Assembly: GCA_019649035.1 (NCBI GenBank) | Contig: BMAT01006538.1 | Location: forward strand, 173,703-196,999 | DNA: 23,297 nucleotides | Direction: 5' to 3' | Source of the DNA: Elysia marginata | Lineage: Eukaryota; Mollusca; Gastropoda; Plakobranchidae | In this document: piece after piece, positions 11,418 through 21,620 of the stretch | Numbering within the stretch: the first letter of the stretch is position 1 | Layout of the letters: each line of letters opens with the position of its first letter | Program-made: the position numbers and the translations under genes | The notes under the pieces: generated by a model | Database searches by the model: none | Told to the model about the DNA's origin: nothing | What the model saw: only the letters and a program-made list of their open reading frames with translations

Positions 11418-11821
11418 AGGCTAGCCTATAATAACTCCTGTAGCGTTTAGCTTGTGTGGTCTAAAGAAAAGATTTGTTTTTTTATTCTCTAATATTAATT
11501 TAAAAGGAAGTAACTAGATCTAGTAGTTTTCGCTCCTTTTTATAAATGCACACATCTCCTAAACGCGTGCTATTTGAGCCTCCCAAGTGCCGTGCAATTT
11601 TTCGAATACTACTGAATTGTTCTGCGAAAGGTTATTTGTGAGCAGGTGTTGAATTGCATATTGTTGGATTGGGTAAAAAATTTAAGCGGAAATCCCAAAT
11701 TTTAGAGGAAAAAAGCTTAAAACAGCTTAAATCCGAAAGATTTACATTCCTGTATAATCTGCAGAAAAAGCAACTTATCATCAAAAAAGAAGAAAAATAA
11801 AGCATTTCTGAAAGAGCTGAC

Positions 11822-11946
11822 CTTGTGTCTGTGTAGTCTCTGCTCTAGCTCATCATCTGTCCAGTCGGCCTTGATGGTCAGTGGCAACAGCCTTGCCTCG
11901 ATTGTGTTCAACCAGAGCCTCAGTGTGCTCAGGTCACTCTCCAAAT
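11822..11946 (-). CDS. nesprin-1-like internal exon, start of a C-terminal spectrin repeat
   Basis: This exon is 125 nt, two bases plus 41 codons. The acceptor is GACATCTCCCAG| and the donor AAG|GTCAGC. The peptide reads LESDLSTLRLWLNTIEARL and then DWTDDELEQRLHRHK. This is helix A of a spectrin repeat, with the conserved W-L-x-x-I-E core, followed by the start of helix B. From memory, human nesprin-1 (SYNE1) has ESDLTKLRLWMDSIEHDL near its C-terminus, followed after equal spacing by a DD-x-E-I-x-x-RL segment, so the match covers pattern and length. It enters in phase 1 from 14906-15104 across a 2959-bp intron and leaves in phase 0. In vertebrates helix B continues in the next exon, but I do not find that continuation in the lower coordinates. 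Nesprin-2 or an ancestral invertebrate nesprin (Msp300/ANC-1 type) is equally possible. Confidence 0.87.
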
Positions 11947-14905
11947 CTGGGAGATGTCACAGGGAAATTTATAAATGCTTAGCACAGAATAATACAAAAT
12001 TTAATTCAATTACCAGATGGAAATATGACATAATCAACATTCATGTTGTTCAAAAATAGAAATAGAAATTAGAAAAAAAATGACAACAAAGTAATTTTTA
12101 AAAACGCCTTATGTTTTCTTTTTTGCTCAGTCAAGTTTCTTTTGGAAACCCAAAGCTGCAAGTGCAAGTACATTGTTATGTGAAAAGATTTTGTGTGGTT
12201 AAAAATATGATAAATTTTGGGTTTTCTGCATATTATTTTCAATTAATATTTTCGGCACTAATTTGATGCAATTTAACTATGGCACTTGATCAATTGATCA
12301 AAAAAAAAAAAAAAAGAATTCAAATTCTTCAACTGAGTGTTCAAGTTGCAACTCAAAATAATTTTTTAAGCACTAACAAAGAAAGACAACCGATCTCTTA
12401 AAAGATTAAAAAGTCAAGTCAGAGTTATCTCCCATCAGTCATAAAATCCTATTCACCAGTTGCAATAATTATTGTGCAAGACTACAGAAACTGATAAAAT
12501 TAATGAGAGGAATTCTACCTGCAAAACGAACTTATGGCAATATATGGTAAAAACATATACATTACTGGGCACTCATTAAGACTAAGAGGACAATGTACCA
12601 GATTGTTGCTGCAAAGGGCACCTCTTGGGTGAATTTATTAAAAGGTATTTTTGAAGATCACCATGACAACACTTTGCTTTAAATTGGACGTGGTTTTTTA
12701 TTTCAATAGGTAAGTTCACGAAATTGGCGGAAATAGTTTTAAAATGTATTACAGTACACGAAATGAAGCCGTGGAAAAGGCATTTCTTTGGTTATTTAGT
12801 TAAGTGAAAAGAAGGCGATTTTTTAAAAAATGAGAGACCTGTTATAAGAGATATCACTAAGATTAGGAATAACACTGAAGTTGGTTAGGAGGGACAGAGT
12901 GTAATAGCATTTGCATACTGACGCATTGGTCAAAAGGCAAATTATTGGTGCATCAAAAAAGTTATGAGCTTTTGGAAAACGGATATTACGTAACAACCTA
13001 AAGCCCACTCGTTACACTGGTTGTAGATCACACAGTCAAAAGAGTATTAACACGCTCAATCCATTTAATTGTTAAAAATGATTAAGGCAAATTCAACCAT
13101 TCTGTCTTTTTAATTCGTATAATATTCACTATAGAGTGAGATCTCCGAAATACCTTACCGACTAGAATGAGGATAGTGCAGTCTGCAACATATTATGGAG
13201 AAAATATCATGCAAGAATGACGGGTATAACATTACCAACGAGAATAAAGATATTTTTCTGTGAGGACACAGATTTCATGCAGTTATTACTAAAATGTATA
13301 CCCAGCATATGACATGCGCAGATAAGAAGAAATTCACTGGTCTAAACTCTTTTTAATCAACATATAAGTAAAACTAGAAGCATTTGCATTGCGGTTAATC
13401 CAGAAAGTAAAACCAATTTGACCTTTACCTATGTTTGAACCCCAGGCTTACAGTCTTTCACATTAACCACTCAGCACGCTAGATTTAAAGCTGCTTTATT
13501 TCAACTGAGTGTCTTGTGCTGTATACATTTTCGAATTCTTTAGCCAACCAAAGCCATAATAATCTCTTAATGGTAAAAAGCATAGGTTTTTATATTTTGT
13601 TTTCCATAGACATTCTCTGACACATCATAGTGTCTATCCGAAAATCCCGCAGCAATAATCAGCTTCGATTTTCTATACTTTTTTGTTTTGTTTTTATAAA
13701 CCCAGCATTGTATTATTTAACCTAAAAGTATGACCTTTATACAACCTTTATTGCTTTGACACCCAGTCAGGTCACATCCCGATAAACTGCTCTGTCAGTT
13801 ACATTTTTATTTTAAGTCGCAAACGAGAGATAATCTCTTTACATCTCAATCTCCAACGACGGTTTTTTTACTTTAAAGCTCATGGCTTGATAGCCAACTT
13901 TTGTTTTTTTTCTGTCGACTCTCCAGGAATGTCGACGGACAAACTTCAGCTTCACAGAATTTCTCTATGTACCTATGACTTGGCTGGGCGATGCTATAAG
14001 TAACCCCCCTGATAACTTATAACTCTTATCGTTTATAAACCAATTTCACAAATAAAAATTCATAAGGTGTAAGTTGTCCATTAAAACTTCCATCAAATAG
14101 AGAATGTTTAGGAAGTTTTTTCACTTTCATTTTTTAAATATTCATTTGATCAAATAATTCTACAAATTTATAACATGAAGCAAGAGGGCAGACTGCACCA
14201 CTACGGTTCCAACTGAAAATGTGAAGGTGTATGAAGAATTTTGATACTGAGCACCGTCACTTTATAAAATCTAACATTGATTAATATGGAGTCATGCAAT
14301 GCCTTTCCAAGTTTTAAATTACATGCATTAAATATTTAAACTCACTGGTATACTTATTGGCTTGATAAAACCTTTTACCCTCATACAAGCATTGTTTCTG
14401 CACCTAACAATTGATAATAGCACATAATAAACAACACATTCAATAGCTGCGCTATAATAGCTTCAACAAAAAGCCAGTTAGTAGGCAATGATTGAGATGC
14501 TCCCAGCGTGACTCTTCCCTTTTGTTACACAAATTGAAACCCTTTTAATCATTAAGTACATTTTACAAGATGTCAGAAGAACGACGGTTCTATAACTTAT
14601 TATATTAATAAAAGAGAAGACAACATTTTCTGAGAAGGAATGTTCATCCATAAAGATAAATAGTTTCCAAATCTTAGCCTATTTATTTATTTATGTAAAA
14701 AAAAGTTTTAATGGATAGAAATCTAGTATGGGTGAAAAAAAGGGTACTAAACTAAGTGAACCTTCAGAACTAATAAAGCGTCTCCATGCAAAAACCTCAG
14801 CCTGGCAGCAACGTTTTTGTTGGTTTTTTGTTTTTTTTTTGTGTACATAGCGACATGCAAAGCGGGTGTAAGATCCGAGAATTGGCTATACATGATGAGG
14901 CTTAC
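11947..14905 (-). other. intron between the two nesprin-like exons
   Basis: A 2959-bp phase 1 intron, GT (14904-14905) to AG (11947-11948) on the minus strand. It is AT-rich. It contains one possible 24-nt microexon at 13159-13182 (see findings) and otherwise nothing recognisable. Confidence 0.82.
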
Positions 14906-15104
14906 CTCTTAACATGACGTCCGCGTTTTGCGCGCCCACCGGCGGCGCTACTGTCCTTTCCAAGGCAGCCCACTGAGCGTTCAGTCTGGTCATGCGGGCC
15001 CCAACCTGCTCGCCCAGGCCCGGGTAACGGCGCAGCAGCTGGCGGGAGTATTTGTTGAGGAACTCTCGTCTCGGAGACCTCTCCAGCATCTCCTCCTGGT
15101 AGCT
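14906..15104 (-). CDS. nesprin-1-like internal exon, spectrin repeat helix B to helix C
   Basis: This is an internal exon of 199 nt, 66 codons plus one base. The acceptor is a pyrimidine-rich stretch ending TTTTCTCCACAG and the donor is GAG|GTAAGC. The peptide starts SYQEEMLERSPRREFLNKYS and later has RMTRLNAQWAALERTV, the L-x-x-x-W-x-x-L pattern of spectrin-repeat helix C. After it a short Pro/Ala/Gly linker leads to VMLR. The exon enters in phase 0 and leaves one base (G), which joins the AT opening the next exon to make Asp. It is visibly GC-richer than its flanks. By context it encodes the end of one spectrin repeat of a nesprin (LINC complex, outer nuclear membrane, actin to nucleus tether). 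The two overlapping frames on either strand also lack stops here, but only this frame gives a heptad-like helix and continues into 11822-11946. The family call rests mainly on that next exon. Confidence 0.85.
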
Positions 15105-15498
15105 CTGTGGAGAAAAGCAGCACAGAAGACATGTTCCAGTTTAGATAGAGTTAGATTATGGTGCAGAAAGAGTAATATAATTATATAATTATACTAATGT
15201 AGAAGTCACAACACTTGGAGTACACCACAGAGTGATAGGTTGTGAACCTGCTCTATTATTACATTTTACAGATAGTTAATCACGGTTATAAATCGAGTCC
15301 TTTTTCTGTGAAAGATCTATCACGGCAACCTGATAGTAATGGTTCTTTCACAATCACATGACGCGTATTCCACTCCATACTAAGACTGAGTATTATGAGA
15401 ATAAAGATCTAGTTGGGTCTTCTTTTTTTTTTTTTGTTCTGCTTCGAGGCGACACGTGCTATATAAGCGACTACAAATGACTGCGTAAAGACGTATTT

Positions 15499-15678
15499 TT
15501 AAAAAAATTCTGATTTTTTAATAATCAGTAGTCGCGTGTTATAAAAGATTTGAGCAGCCATCAGAACATCAAAAGAGTAATCAGACTGTCCCCAATTTTT
15601 CCCTTGGATGAGCACAAAGAGGCTAACATCACAGTATGCGGCAAACTCATCTGTTGACAGAAAGGCGGCCGTATCATG
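15499..15678 (-). CDS. candidate alternative last exon or unidentified ORF
   Basis: A 59-codon frame with stop follows an acceptor CACGTTCTGTCTAGCACAG|. It begins HDTAAFLSTDEFAAYCDVSL and ends in a Lys/Phe-rich tail before TAA. Phase 0 entry matches the phase 0 exit of 15780-15845, so splicing to it would give a truncated protein lacking everything downstream, including the KASH end. The frame is long for this AT-rich sequence and uses fairly balanced codons. I see no AATAAA soon after the stop, and the peptide resembles nothing I know. It could be chance or a decayed mobile-element fragment. Confidence 0.22.
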   Translation of the reverse strand, partial: HDTAAFLSTDEFAAYCDVSLFVLIQGKNWGQSDYSFDVLMAAQIFYNTRLLIIKKSEFF

Positions 15679-15779
15679 CTGTGCTAGACAGAACGTGTAA
15701 AAAGTGAGTGTGTGTCTCACGCTATGGAAGAGCAGAGTGCCATCTTGTACTGTACCATGCCAGCTTAGCTTTCACTCAC

Positions 15780-15845
15780 ATCATCGGCTGAGGCGGCCGC
15801 ATTGGCAGGAGGACGAGACATCAGTGTCTCCACACTATTGACAAG
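15780..15845 (-). CDS. probable nesprin-like 66-nt exon, helix A of the preceding repeat
   Basis: This is a 22-codon stretch in phase 0 at both ends. The donor GAT|GTGAGT is strong; the acceptor TTAGTGTCAG| has only a weak pyrimidine tract. The peptide is LVNSVETLMSRPPANAAASA followed by DD. LVNSVETLM fits the WLxxhExxL helix-A pattern, with Leu replacing Trp and compare WLNTIEARL in 11822-11946. The ...SADD joined to SYQEEMLERS of 14906-15104 then reproduces the usual acidic start of helix B. The phase fits exactly. I infer this is the exon upstream of 14906-15104, with a 675-bp intron. The exon is short, the acceptor is poor and no upstream helix-A Trp is seen, so it remains unproven. Confidence 0.5.
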
Positions 15846-16198
15846 CTGACACTAATACCTTTGAGTGTGTCCGTGACAATGAAAAGCATTATGCTTTATT
15901 TAAAGTCTCTACAATCTCGCTCGTCTGCAATGTGCTTTTATACTCAGAACGAGTCAATACAGAATGCCATATAGATCTATAAATATATTTATGCTATTCT
16001 GAGTTGAGTATAGAAGAGATTGCATTTTTTCCCGAATTTCCTTTCAGTGCCATAAAAATAAAAAACGTGTGTGCCAGACTTTCATTCTAAACACAGCATC
16101 ATTTTTTTTTTAATTTATTAGCCGAGACACACATGAATGTGCAGAATACGACAACACCATATTCAGAGACGTAAAGACAATACCGTAGTCATATTTAC

Positions 16199-16212
16199 TG
16201 ATTAGGTCGATA
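16199..16212. repeat. SINE target-site duplication, copy 1
   Basis: TGATTAGGTCGATA, identical to the copy at 16525-16538 on the other side of the SINE. Confidence 0.85.
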
Positions 16213-16524
16213 GTTTGGTTGTTTGGATATTTAACGTCTTTCTTCAACTACATGTACAAGATTATATCAGAGACGGCGCTGGGGACGATTGAAAGATCTT
16301 AGAGTGCTGCCACACTGTGATGTAAGCAGCGCTTGCATACACCACACCAAGTCACATTATCCTGACACCGGGGCAACCAGACTTAGCACTAAATCCATAA
16401 TGCCAGACAGTAGGCGGATCAGCTGGTAATACCAATTTTAAAGTCCTTGGTTTGACTCGGCCGGGGATCGAACCTACGCCTCCCGATCTGTGAGCGAGTG
16501 TCTTACGCTAGGACACAAAGCCGG
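16213..16524 (-). mobile_element. tRNA-derived SINE, apparently complete
   Basis: Read on the minus strand the element begins CCGGCTTTGTGTCCTAGCG. It has an A-box-like TAGCGTAAGAC (16500-16510) and a near-perfect B-box GGTTCGATCCC (16464-16474), the internal RNA polymerase III promoter of a tRNA head. A tRNA-unrelated body follows, and the 3' end is GAAAGACGTTAAATATCC plus a short CAAAC-type repeat, as in SINEs mobilised by a partner LINE. It is 312 bp and flanked by identical 14-bp direct repeats. It has no coding capacity. It lies inside the putative intron between 19421-19497 and 15780-15845, in the same orientation as the gene. Confidence 0.82.
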
Positions 16525-16538
16525 TGATTAGGTCGATA
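16525..16538. repeat. SINE target-site duplication, copy 2
   Basis: TGATTAGGTCGATA, exact match to 16199-16212. No mismatch has accumulated over 14 bp, which suggests a fairly recent insertion. Confidence 0.85.
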
Positions 16539-18115
16539 AAAGACTATACTCTACATGGTAAGAAGACCAGGCGTGGACAATAATTATTTCATAAAACTAA
16601 GGTTATATTTTTAATATGAACAGAATTGACGAAAAGACAGACATGTGTGTTGAAGTTAACAAACTCAATAGAATTTGGAGCCAGACATCCCGTTGTGAGT
16701 GATGCTTTTAACACCAACAGTTTATAAACAAAACGGGTTGAATTGGCTCATCACTTTAAACGCTCTGCAGATTCTAATTTGCCCTTTAAGGATACGTAAC
16801 TGACCATATGGGATAGATCAGTGAAGCACATCATAGATGTATGCTTATTGTTCTTCGGATTTTACTTATTCACTCGAGTGGCTTCAGTAAATTCTGAAGA
16901 TCGACTTTTAAATGCTGCACAATGGCCTGTATAGTGTGAATCAAAGAAAACGCATAATAATCAACTCAATAGACAGTCAATGAGTCATTGATTTGAGGAA
17001 CAATGGCGGCGTCGAGAGCTAGCTAGTCCATCCAGTCCAGCAGTACTTGACCGTTGCAACCTGCGTTTAGGCCCTAGTGGCAGGCAAACAAGAAATGACT
17101 CATAATTTGATGGGTTTGTGGCGTCTCGTGGGAAAGACGCAGACAACCTAATAACTGAGGGCAGTGGCACTATCAATCATGGTAGTGGTTACATAGTGGT
17201 CTAGATATAGATAAAGATGACTATAATTATATCTCGGCTTGAAACCTGCTGACCTTGTCACGCTGACAGAGTATCTCAGATGGCAATGTGATACGAAAAT
17301 AAATGTAGTTAAAACTAAAAAACACAAAGTGAAGTTAGACTCCATTGCCCAACTCTAATACAAAAACAGATTTAGAAGAAAAAAAATGAGTTACTAAACA
17401 TTTCATAATAGAGCAGACACATTTTTAAAACACATTTCTCTTGACACCTTCAGGTCTTTGTGGGTCATTAGATTTATAATGATACAACGGCAAACGAATT
17501 AAAGTGTACGCAGTTTTTGTTTGGGTTTTCTTTTTAACCAAAGGTTAGCAGCTTCTCGGCAGGGGCTATAACTACATGAGATGCCATTGTAATCCCCACG
17601 GCATAAGTAATGTCATGTACTTCTCACATCATTTTTTCGCTTTTTAAATTTTAAATTTTCAAAAGTAGGCTGAGCAGAACCTACTTTGTTGGTTTTCTTT
17701 TTAGGATCGCAAGCCCTTGTTTACATTGCAGTCGGCTTTTCGTGTCTAATTTAATTGGACACCATGATGGGCAGTTAAACATCCTATTAAGCTTAACTCG
17801 GGTACTCTTTGTAGCAAATTGAACAGATGGAGACATTTTAACTAAATGAATGACACCGTATTAATTTTGGTTTTCAATAGCTTTTGGCATGCTCGTTGTT
17901 CAGCAGATTCAGTTATGGTAACAGGTATATACTGCTATGGGTAGGAAAAAAACCCAGAATGCTTAATCAGATAACGGAGACGATGTGAAAGTATTATACC
18001 TAAATCTAGGCCACCATACTGAACAGGCCGAATACTCCAACATGAGTAGTTATCATATTCCCTATATTTTGTATGTAACTTTGTTTTGGGCTGGCCCATA
18101 ACAGCAAAGCATTAG

Positions 18116-18153
18116 TTGAGTTCTCATGTGCCCTAACTATACTAAGAACTCAA
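18116..18153. repeat. perfect 9-bp inverted repeat
   Basis: TTGAGTTCT and AGAACTCAA separated by 20 bp. Confidence 0.6.
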
Positions 18154-19420
18154 TTGAGATAGATCGTTAGAACTCTCATGCACAAGTTTGTTTACATTTT
18201 GACTGAGAGGCCTTTTGAGTACGGTGGCCAAGGCCTAAATCATTCATACTAACGGTCTCCTCAACCAATGCAGAGTTTCGCATATGTAGATGTACCCTAC
18301 TAGCGCTTTTCAAAGCGGCAAATTGATGCCCTGCCTAGATCTATGGAGCGCAGACGTTTTCAATCACCGATGAGAGGCCATACGCTTCACATGCACACTA
18401 TTTTCTTTACTTGGATATGAACTACCTCTGTCAAGTCTACTTTGGGGGCTGCTTTGTTCCATCGCTAATCTAAATAGTACAAGACCAGTGTAGTGGGGAC
18501 TGAGTGAGTTAATATTTTAGGAAGAATAAACTGGCACCGCTGGGAGCAAGTCGGTCAAAATTGCCTGAAATGGTTCAGAGGCGAGAAAGGAAAAGATACC
18601 GGTGAGAAAGAAATTAATTCATTAGGGAAAGAAGAGTAAAGAAACGTGCTAGACGTAAAATAATGTATGCATGTAATTGTTTGGCGAAGAATATCAACTG
18701 CTTTATCGTAACTTTCTAACATGTAATTTTGATTCCTTCCCGAGATTTTTACACTTCAACCGGCTCAGAAAATTTTGGCGCTACATACCCAGGTAGAAAA
18801 AGAAAGATAATGACGGAACCCAGACTCGGGCGTGAATTGCAAGTGTTGGTGAGGACAGGCCCAAATGTATTTTTTTTTAGTTCAGAAAAGGGGGAAGGGG
18901 TTGTTTACATGTGTTTCTTAACTTCTTGGCTCTGGGAATGTTAAAAGTAACTGTAATGAAATAGATTTAAAAAAAAAGGCACAACCATAATTTAGTTTTT
19001 CTTACCAAATAAGGAAAAAAAATGAACAATCTAGGGGCTGCCTTGATTCTTATATACCTTCCTTTATAAATGTAAACTCAGATATACTTTTTTCTACGTG
19101 TAGAAAAAACAATGTTTGAAAGGTCGGGGCAAAGGCAAACAAAGATAGAAGTTAGGCCACGGCAATGTTTTCATAGTTCTTACGCAAACTTACATGCTTC
19201 AAGCTTTACGGTTTTTTTTCTACGACAATTCAACAAAGTGTTACAAAAGATTGTTTTTCCTTTCACAATAGACATTTTAGACAAATCATACTCAGCCTTT
19301 CATGTTTGACTGGTTTATACTCCATGTAAACATTGGTCTGTTCTGAAAAGTAAGTATTGCTCTTACAAATGCAGGAAGAAAAGCGATATCCCCCTCCCTC
19401 CAAAAAAATAATGATTATAC

Positions 19421-19497
19421 CTGATCAAACAGACGAACGCACGAAACGTTGGGATCCAACTTGGTGTCAGGTAGCAGACCAGGGCCCCGAGAAGGCG
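19421..19497 (-). CDS. candidate upstream exon of the nesprin-like gene
   Basis: A 77-nt segment, two bases plus 25 codons, ends at a good donor, GATCAG|GTATAA. The peptide is PSRGPGLLPDTKLDPNVSCV followed by RLFDQ. It leaves in phase 0, and RLFDQ joined to LVNSVETLM of 15780-15845 makes one amphipathic helix, as expected for helix A of a spectrin repeat. The internal acceptor GGTCTAG| is weak. Alternatively this is a first coding exon: an ATG at 19508-19510 opens the same frame as MAGLAPSRGPG, with a mediocre Kozak context (T at -3, G at +4), and nesprins are known to use many internal promoters. No homologue is recognised from the peptide alone. The intron to 15780-15845 would hold the SINE. 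Confidence 0.38.
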
Positions 19498-20250
19498 CTA
19501 GACCAGCCATAGATACCACAATGATAACAGGTGTTTTCTTATGGCCATCTTGTTACTTCAGTTTTTTCTTCCAAACCTAGGCTTTAAATAGTTGTAACGC
19601 GTAGCAAGAAGTGGGTTTGCCGGAGCTTTCGTGATATTTTTAAAGCCATAAATATGCTCAAATTATTTCTTTTCAGCGGATAGGGAAGAAGATTCTAGAA
19701 GAAAAAACGCTGCATAGGAAAGAGTTTCAATGATATGGTCAAACTCTCCTATACTAAAAAAAACCGGTTAGATTGTGACAGTAAGATCTGGCGTTGGCGA
19801 CCAGGATCAGAACTCTAGACGGCAAAATTAGATATCAGCAGAAAATAGCATTTTGGCAAAGAATCTTAATAAGCATAGCATACTGTAGGGTGCTGGTCTT
19901 AAGTTTCCCAAAACAAAACATGAAAAAAAAAACCTTAAATTCCCGCAAATGGAAATCCCGGTATGCTCCGCGATAAATCTTTGAAATTACACGAAGGGAA
20001 AGTCTGTCTTTCAACACTGGTCTTTGATCCACATAGGATGAAAACTTGAAGCTGCCCCCACAACTAGTCCGTTTATTGAAGATGTGAAAATTAATTTAAT
20101 CGAACAGACAAAAATCATGCCTGCTGCAACTAGTCATTTTCAAAACTTTCAATAAAGAGGGTACTAAAATCACGAAAGTTTATTTTATTCTTAATTTATT
20201 ATCAAATTTGCCTGTTTGGTCAGAAGTTAAAGAAAGAATACATGGATTAC

Positions 20251-20305
20251 TCGTCTGAATCAGGCGTGATCTCAGGAATTTTCTATCTTCAGACACAGGG
20301 TCATG
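20251..20305 (-). CDS. candidate exon, possibly nesprin linker; could be a terminal exon
   Basis: The acceptor is excellent: a pyrimidine-rich run ending TTTATCTTTCAG|. Phase 0 gives HDPVSEDRKFLRSRLIQT, then a possible donor ACGA|GTAATC leaving one base. That base joins the CG at the start of 19421-19497 to make Thr, so the frame continues. If the donor is not used, the frame stays open for 41 codons and ends at TAA (20180-20182), next to overlapping AATAAA-type hexamers, so this could be a last exon instead. The peptide is charged and not recognised. The call rests on splice signals and phase only. Confidence 0.28.
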
Positions 20306-20515
20306 CTGAAAGATAAAGCCCAAAAATCATCTAAAGATTGCCTGGGGCCTACGCCGTAGTGCTGCAGGCCCGACACTCCGTCATAAGTAGATGTCACAAA
20401 TCTCCTTTTAACCTTTAAATAAAATTTGAGAGGGTCGGTCCGCTCAAAATGAGACCGATTGTGCTCTTATTTTACTAAAAAATCAAAAAAGTACTTAAAG
20501 CTCAACTTTCTTTAC

Positions 20516-20565
20516 TACTCGCTGCTGGGTCTGTTCACTACGGAGGCTTAGCCTGGGGCTCATAT
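20516..20565 (-). CDS. candidate exon, possibly the same gene
   Basis: A long T-rich tract ends GGTCGCAG|, a good acceptor. The frame after two bases reads MSPRLSLRSEQTQQRV. A donor of moderate quality, GTA|GTAAAG (or CGA|GTAGTA three bases earlier), leaves phase 0, compatible with 20251-20305. Without splicing the frame ends at TAA (20495-20497) after VKKVEL, so it could also be a short terminal exon. The segment is GC-richer than its surroundings. The Ser/Arg/Gln-rich peptide resembles a disordered linker and no family is recognised. Another frame is open for only nine codons. Confidence 0.25.
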
Positions 20566-20725
20566 CTGCGACCAGGAATACAATAACAAAACAAAAAAAA
20601 CCCAAAAAGAGACACTTAAATTACATTAAGTATAATATTACGTAAGATGGTGAGCACTTGGGGGATGGTACATGCTCTCATTCTTCATCACCCTTTGTTT
20701 CGGATCAGAGAGCCGATGAAAGATG

Positions 20726-20865
20726 GGATACAAACCGGGCACCTACTGGGTTGATTACTTCTAGCTTTTGCGAGAGTACACATGGAAATTATAGGGATAA
20801 AGGGTTTTCCCTCATTAGTGAAGCTAGTGTCTATTTCCCACTGACTTAACCACGAGGCCCCCACT
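20726..20865 (-). mobile_element. degenerate tRNA-like / SINE fragment
   Basis: On the minus strand GGCCTCGTGGTTAAGTCAG (around 20841-20859) resembles a tRNA 5' half with an A-box, and GGTTTGTATCC (20726-20736) resembles a B-box. They are about 100 bp apart, too far for a tRNA. The interval holds a segment, 20761-20827, bounded by inverted CTAGCTT/AAGCTAG. An old tRNA-derived SINE interrupted by a small insertion would explain this. No poly(A) tail or target-site duplication is evident. Confidence 0.35.
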
Positions 20866-20869
20866 AAGA

Positions 20870-21620
20870 CGGGCGCCTGCCTGATTTGTTTTGACTATCT
20901 ACTGAATAGGTTACATCTGGGGTATTATAGGGTTTAAGCTGGAGTTTAAGTCTTCTGTCTCTACAATCGCAGCAAGGTGAGCTTGTCCGCTACGCGCATA
21001 GATGACTGGATGCAGCACAGACCAGAACGGGATTCTGAAATGGGCTTTTTTTTCCTTCAGACCCAACGACAACCAATGCTAATTTGTAAGAAAAGAAAAC
21101 ATTTCTTAATGTATTCAAGTCTCAACGCTCTCGTTAATCCGATATGAAAACATGTACCAATATATTCATTGGCCGTCCCGCAGTTCGCTGGCTTTATGAG
21201 CAGAGACTGCACGTTAACTTTGAGCAGGTTGCAGTTACAAAAGGTTTCAAAGCATGTCTTACAGTCTTAAATTTGAAATCGCAGAACAAAGCGAAAAAAA
21301 AAAACGTTTAAAAGATACGCACATGCGGTAAACAGATTATAATAATTAACAGAATGCTGGACAGAACCTGTACAGTAACTAGTTTATGGCTTTGGTTATT
21401 AAAGTGCAGAATTCACAATCACTGCTGCACTCGAAGTTTTGCATTTCGGAACAAGTGCTCAAAATGTTGGTTTCCCTCCACACCAAACACACCATTTAAG
21501 AGGAAACTGTGTGCGTCAAAAAATCTCAAATTCTAAATAAATAAACATTTAGTAACTTCTGCCTGGCCTGAACTGCCAAGCAACCGGAACCAAGCGACCC
21601 TATCTCCCTCCAAAAAAAAT
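20870..21620. other. no firm gene
   Basis: Contains a 40-codon minus-strand frame (20911-21034) behind an AG that was not accepted as an exon, and otherwise AT-rich DNA up to the GAA tract. Confidence 0.5.

Larger units (their letters stand above)
8995..11821. other. intron-like, repeat-bearing
   Basis: Holds the long purine tract, the TTTC repeat and the 62-bp direct repeat pair. I see no credible coding segment. It would be intron 3' of the exon at 11822-11946. Confidence 0.6.
15846..19420. other. putative intron carrying the SINE
   Basis: Apart from the SINE (16213-16524) and the inverted repeat at 18116-18153, this is AT-rich sequence without a supportable exon on either strand. Confidence 0.5.

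Noticed and set aside
14902-15188. Alternative frames over the exon at 14906-15104, one on each strand
   Set aside because: GC-rich coding DNA leaves shadow frames. Only the called frame has spectrin helix patterns and continues into the next exon.
19259-19338. Minus-strand segment QTNVYMEYKPVKHERL after a good acceptor
   Set aside because: It does not fit the phase after 19421-19497, stops soon after, and has only a weak donor.
20911-21034. 40-codon minus-strand frame starting IPFWSVLHPVIYARSG
   Set aside because: HPVIYA recalls the GPCR NPxxY motif, but no other receptor feature is present, the acceptor follows a purine-rich stretch, and a second frame is also open. Probably chance or a repeat.
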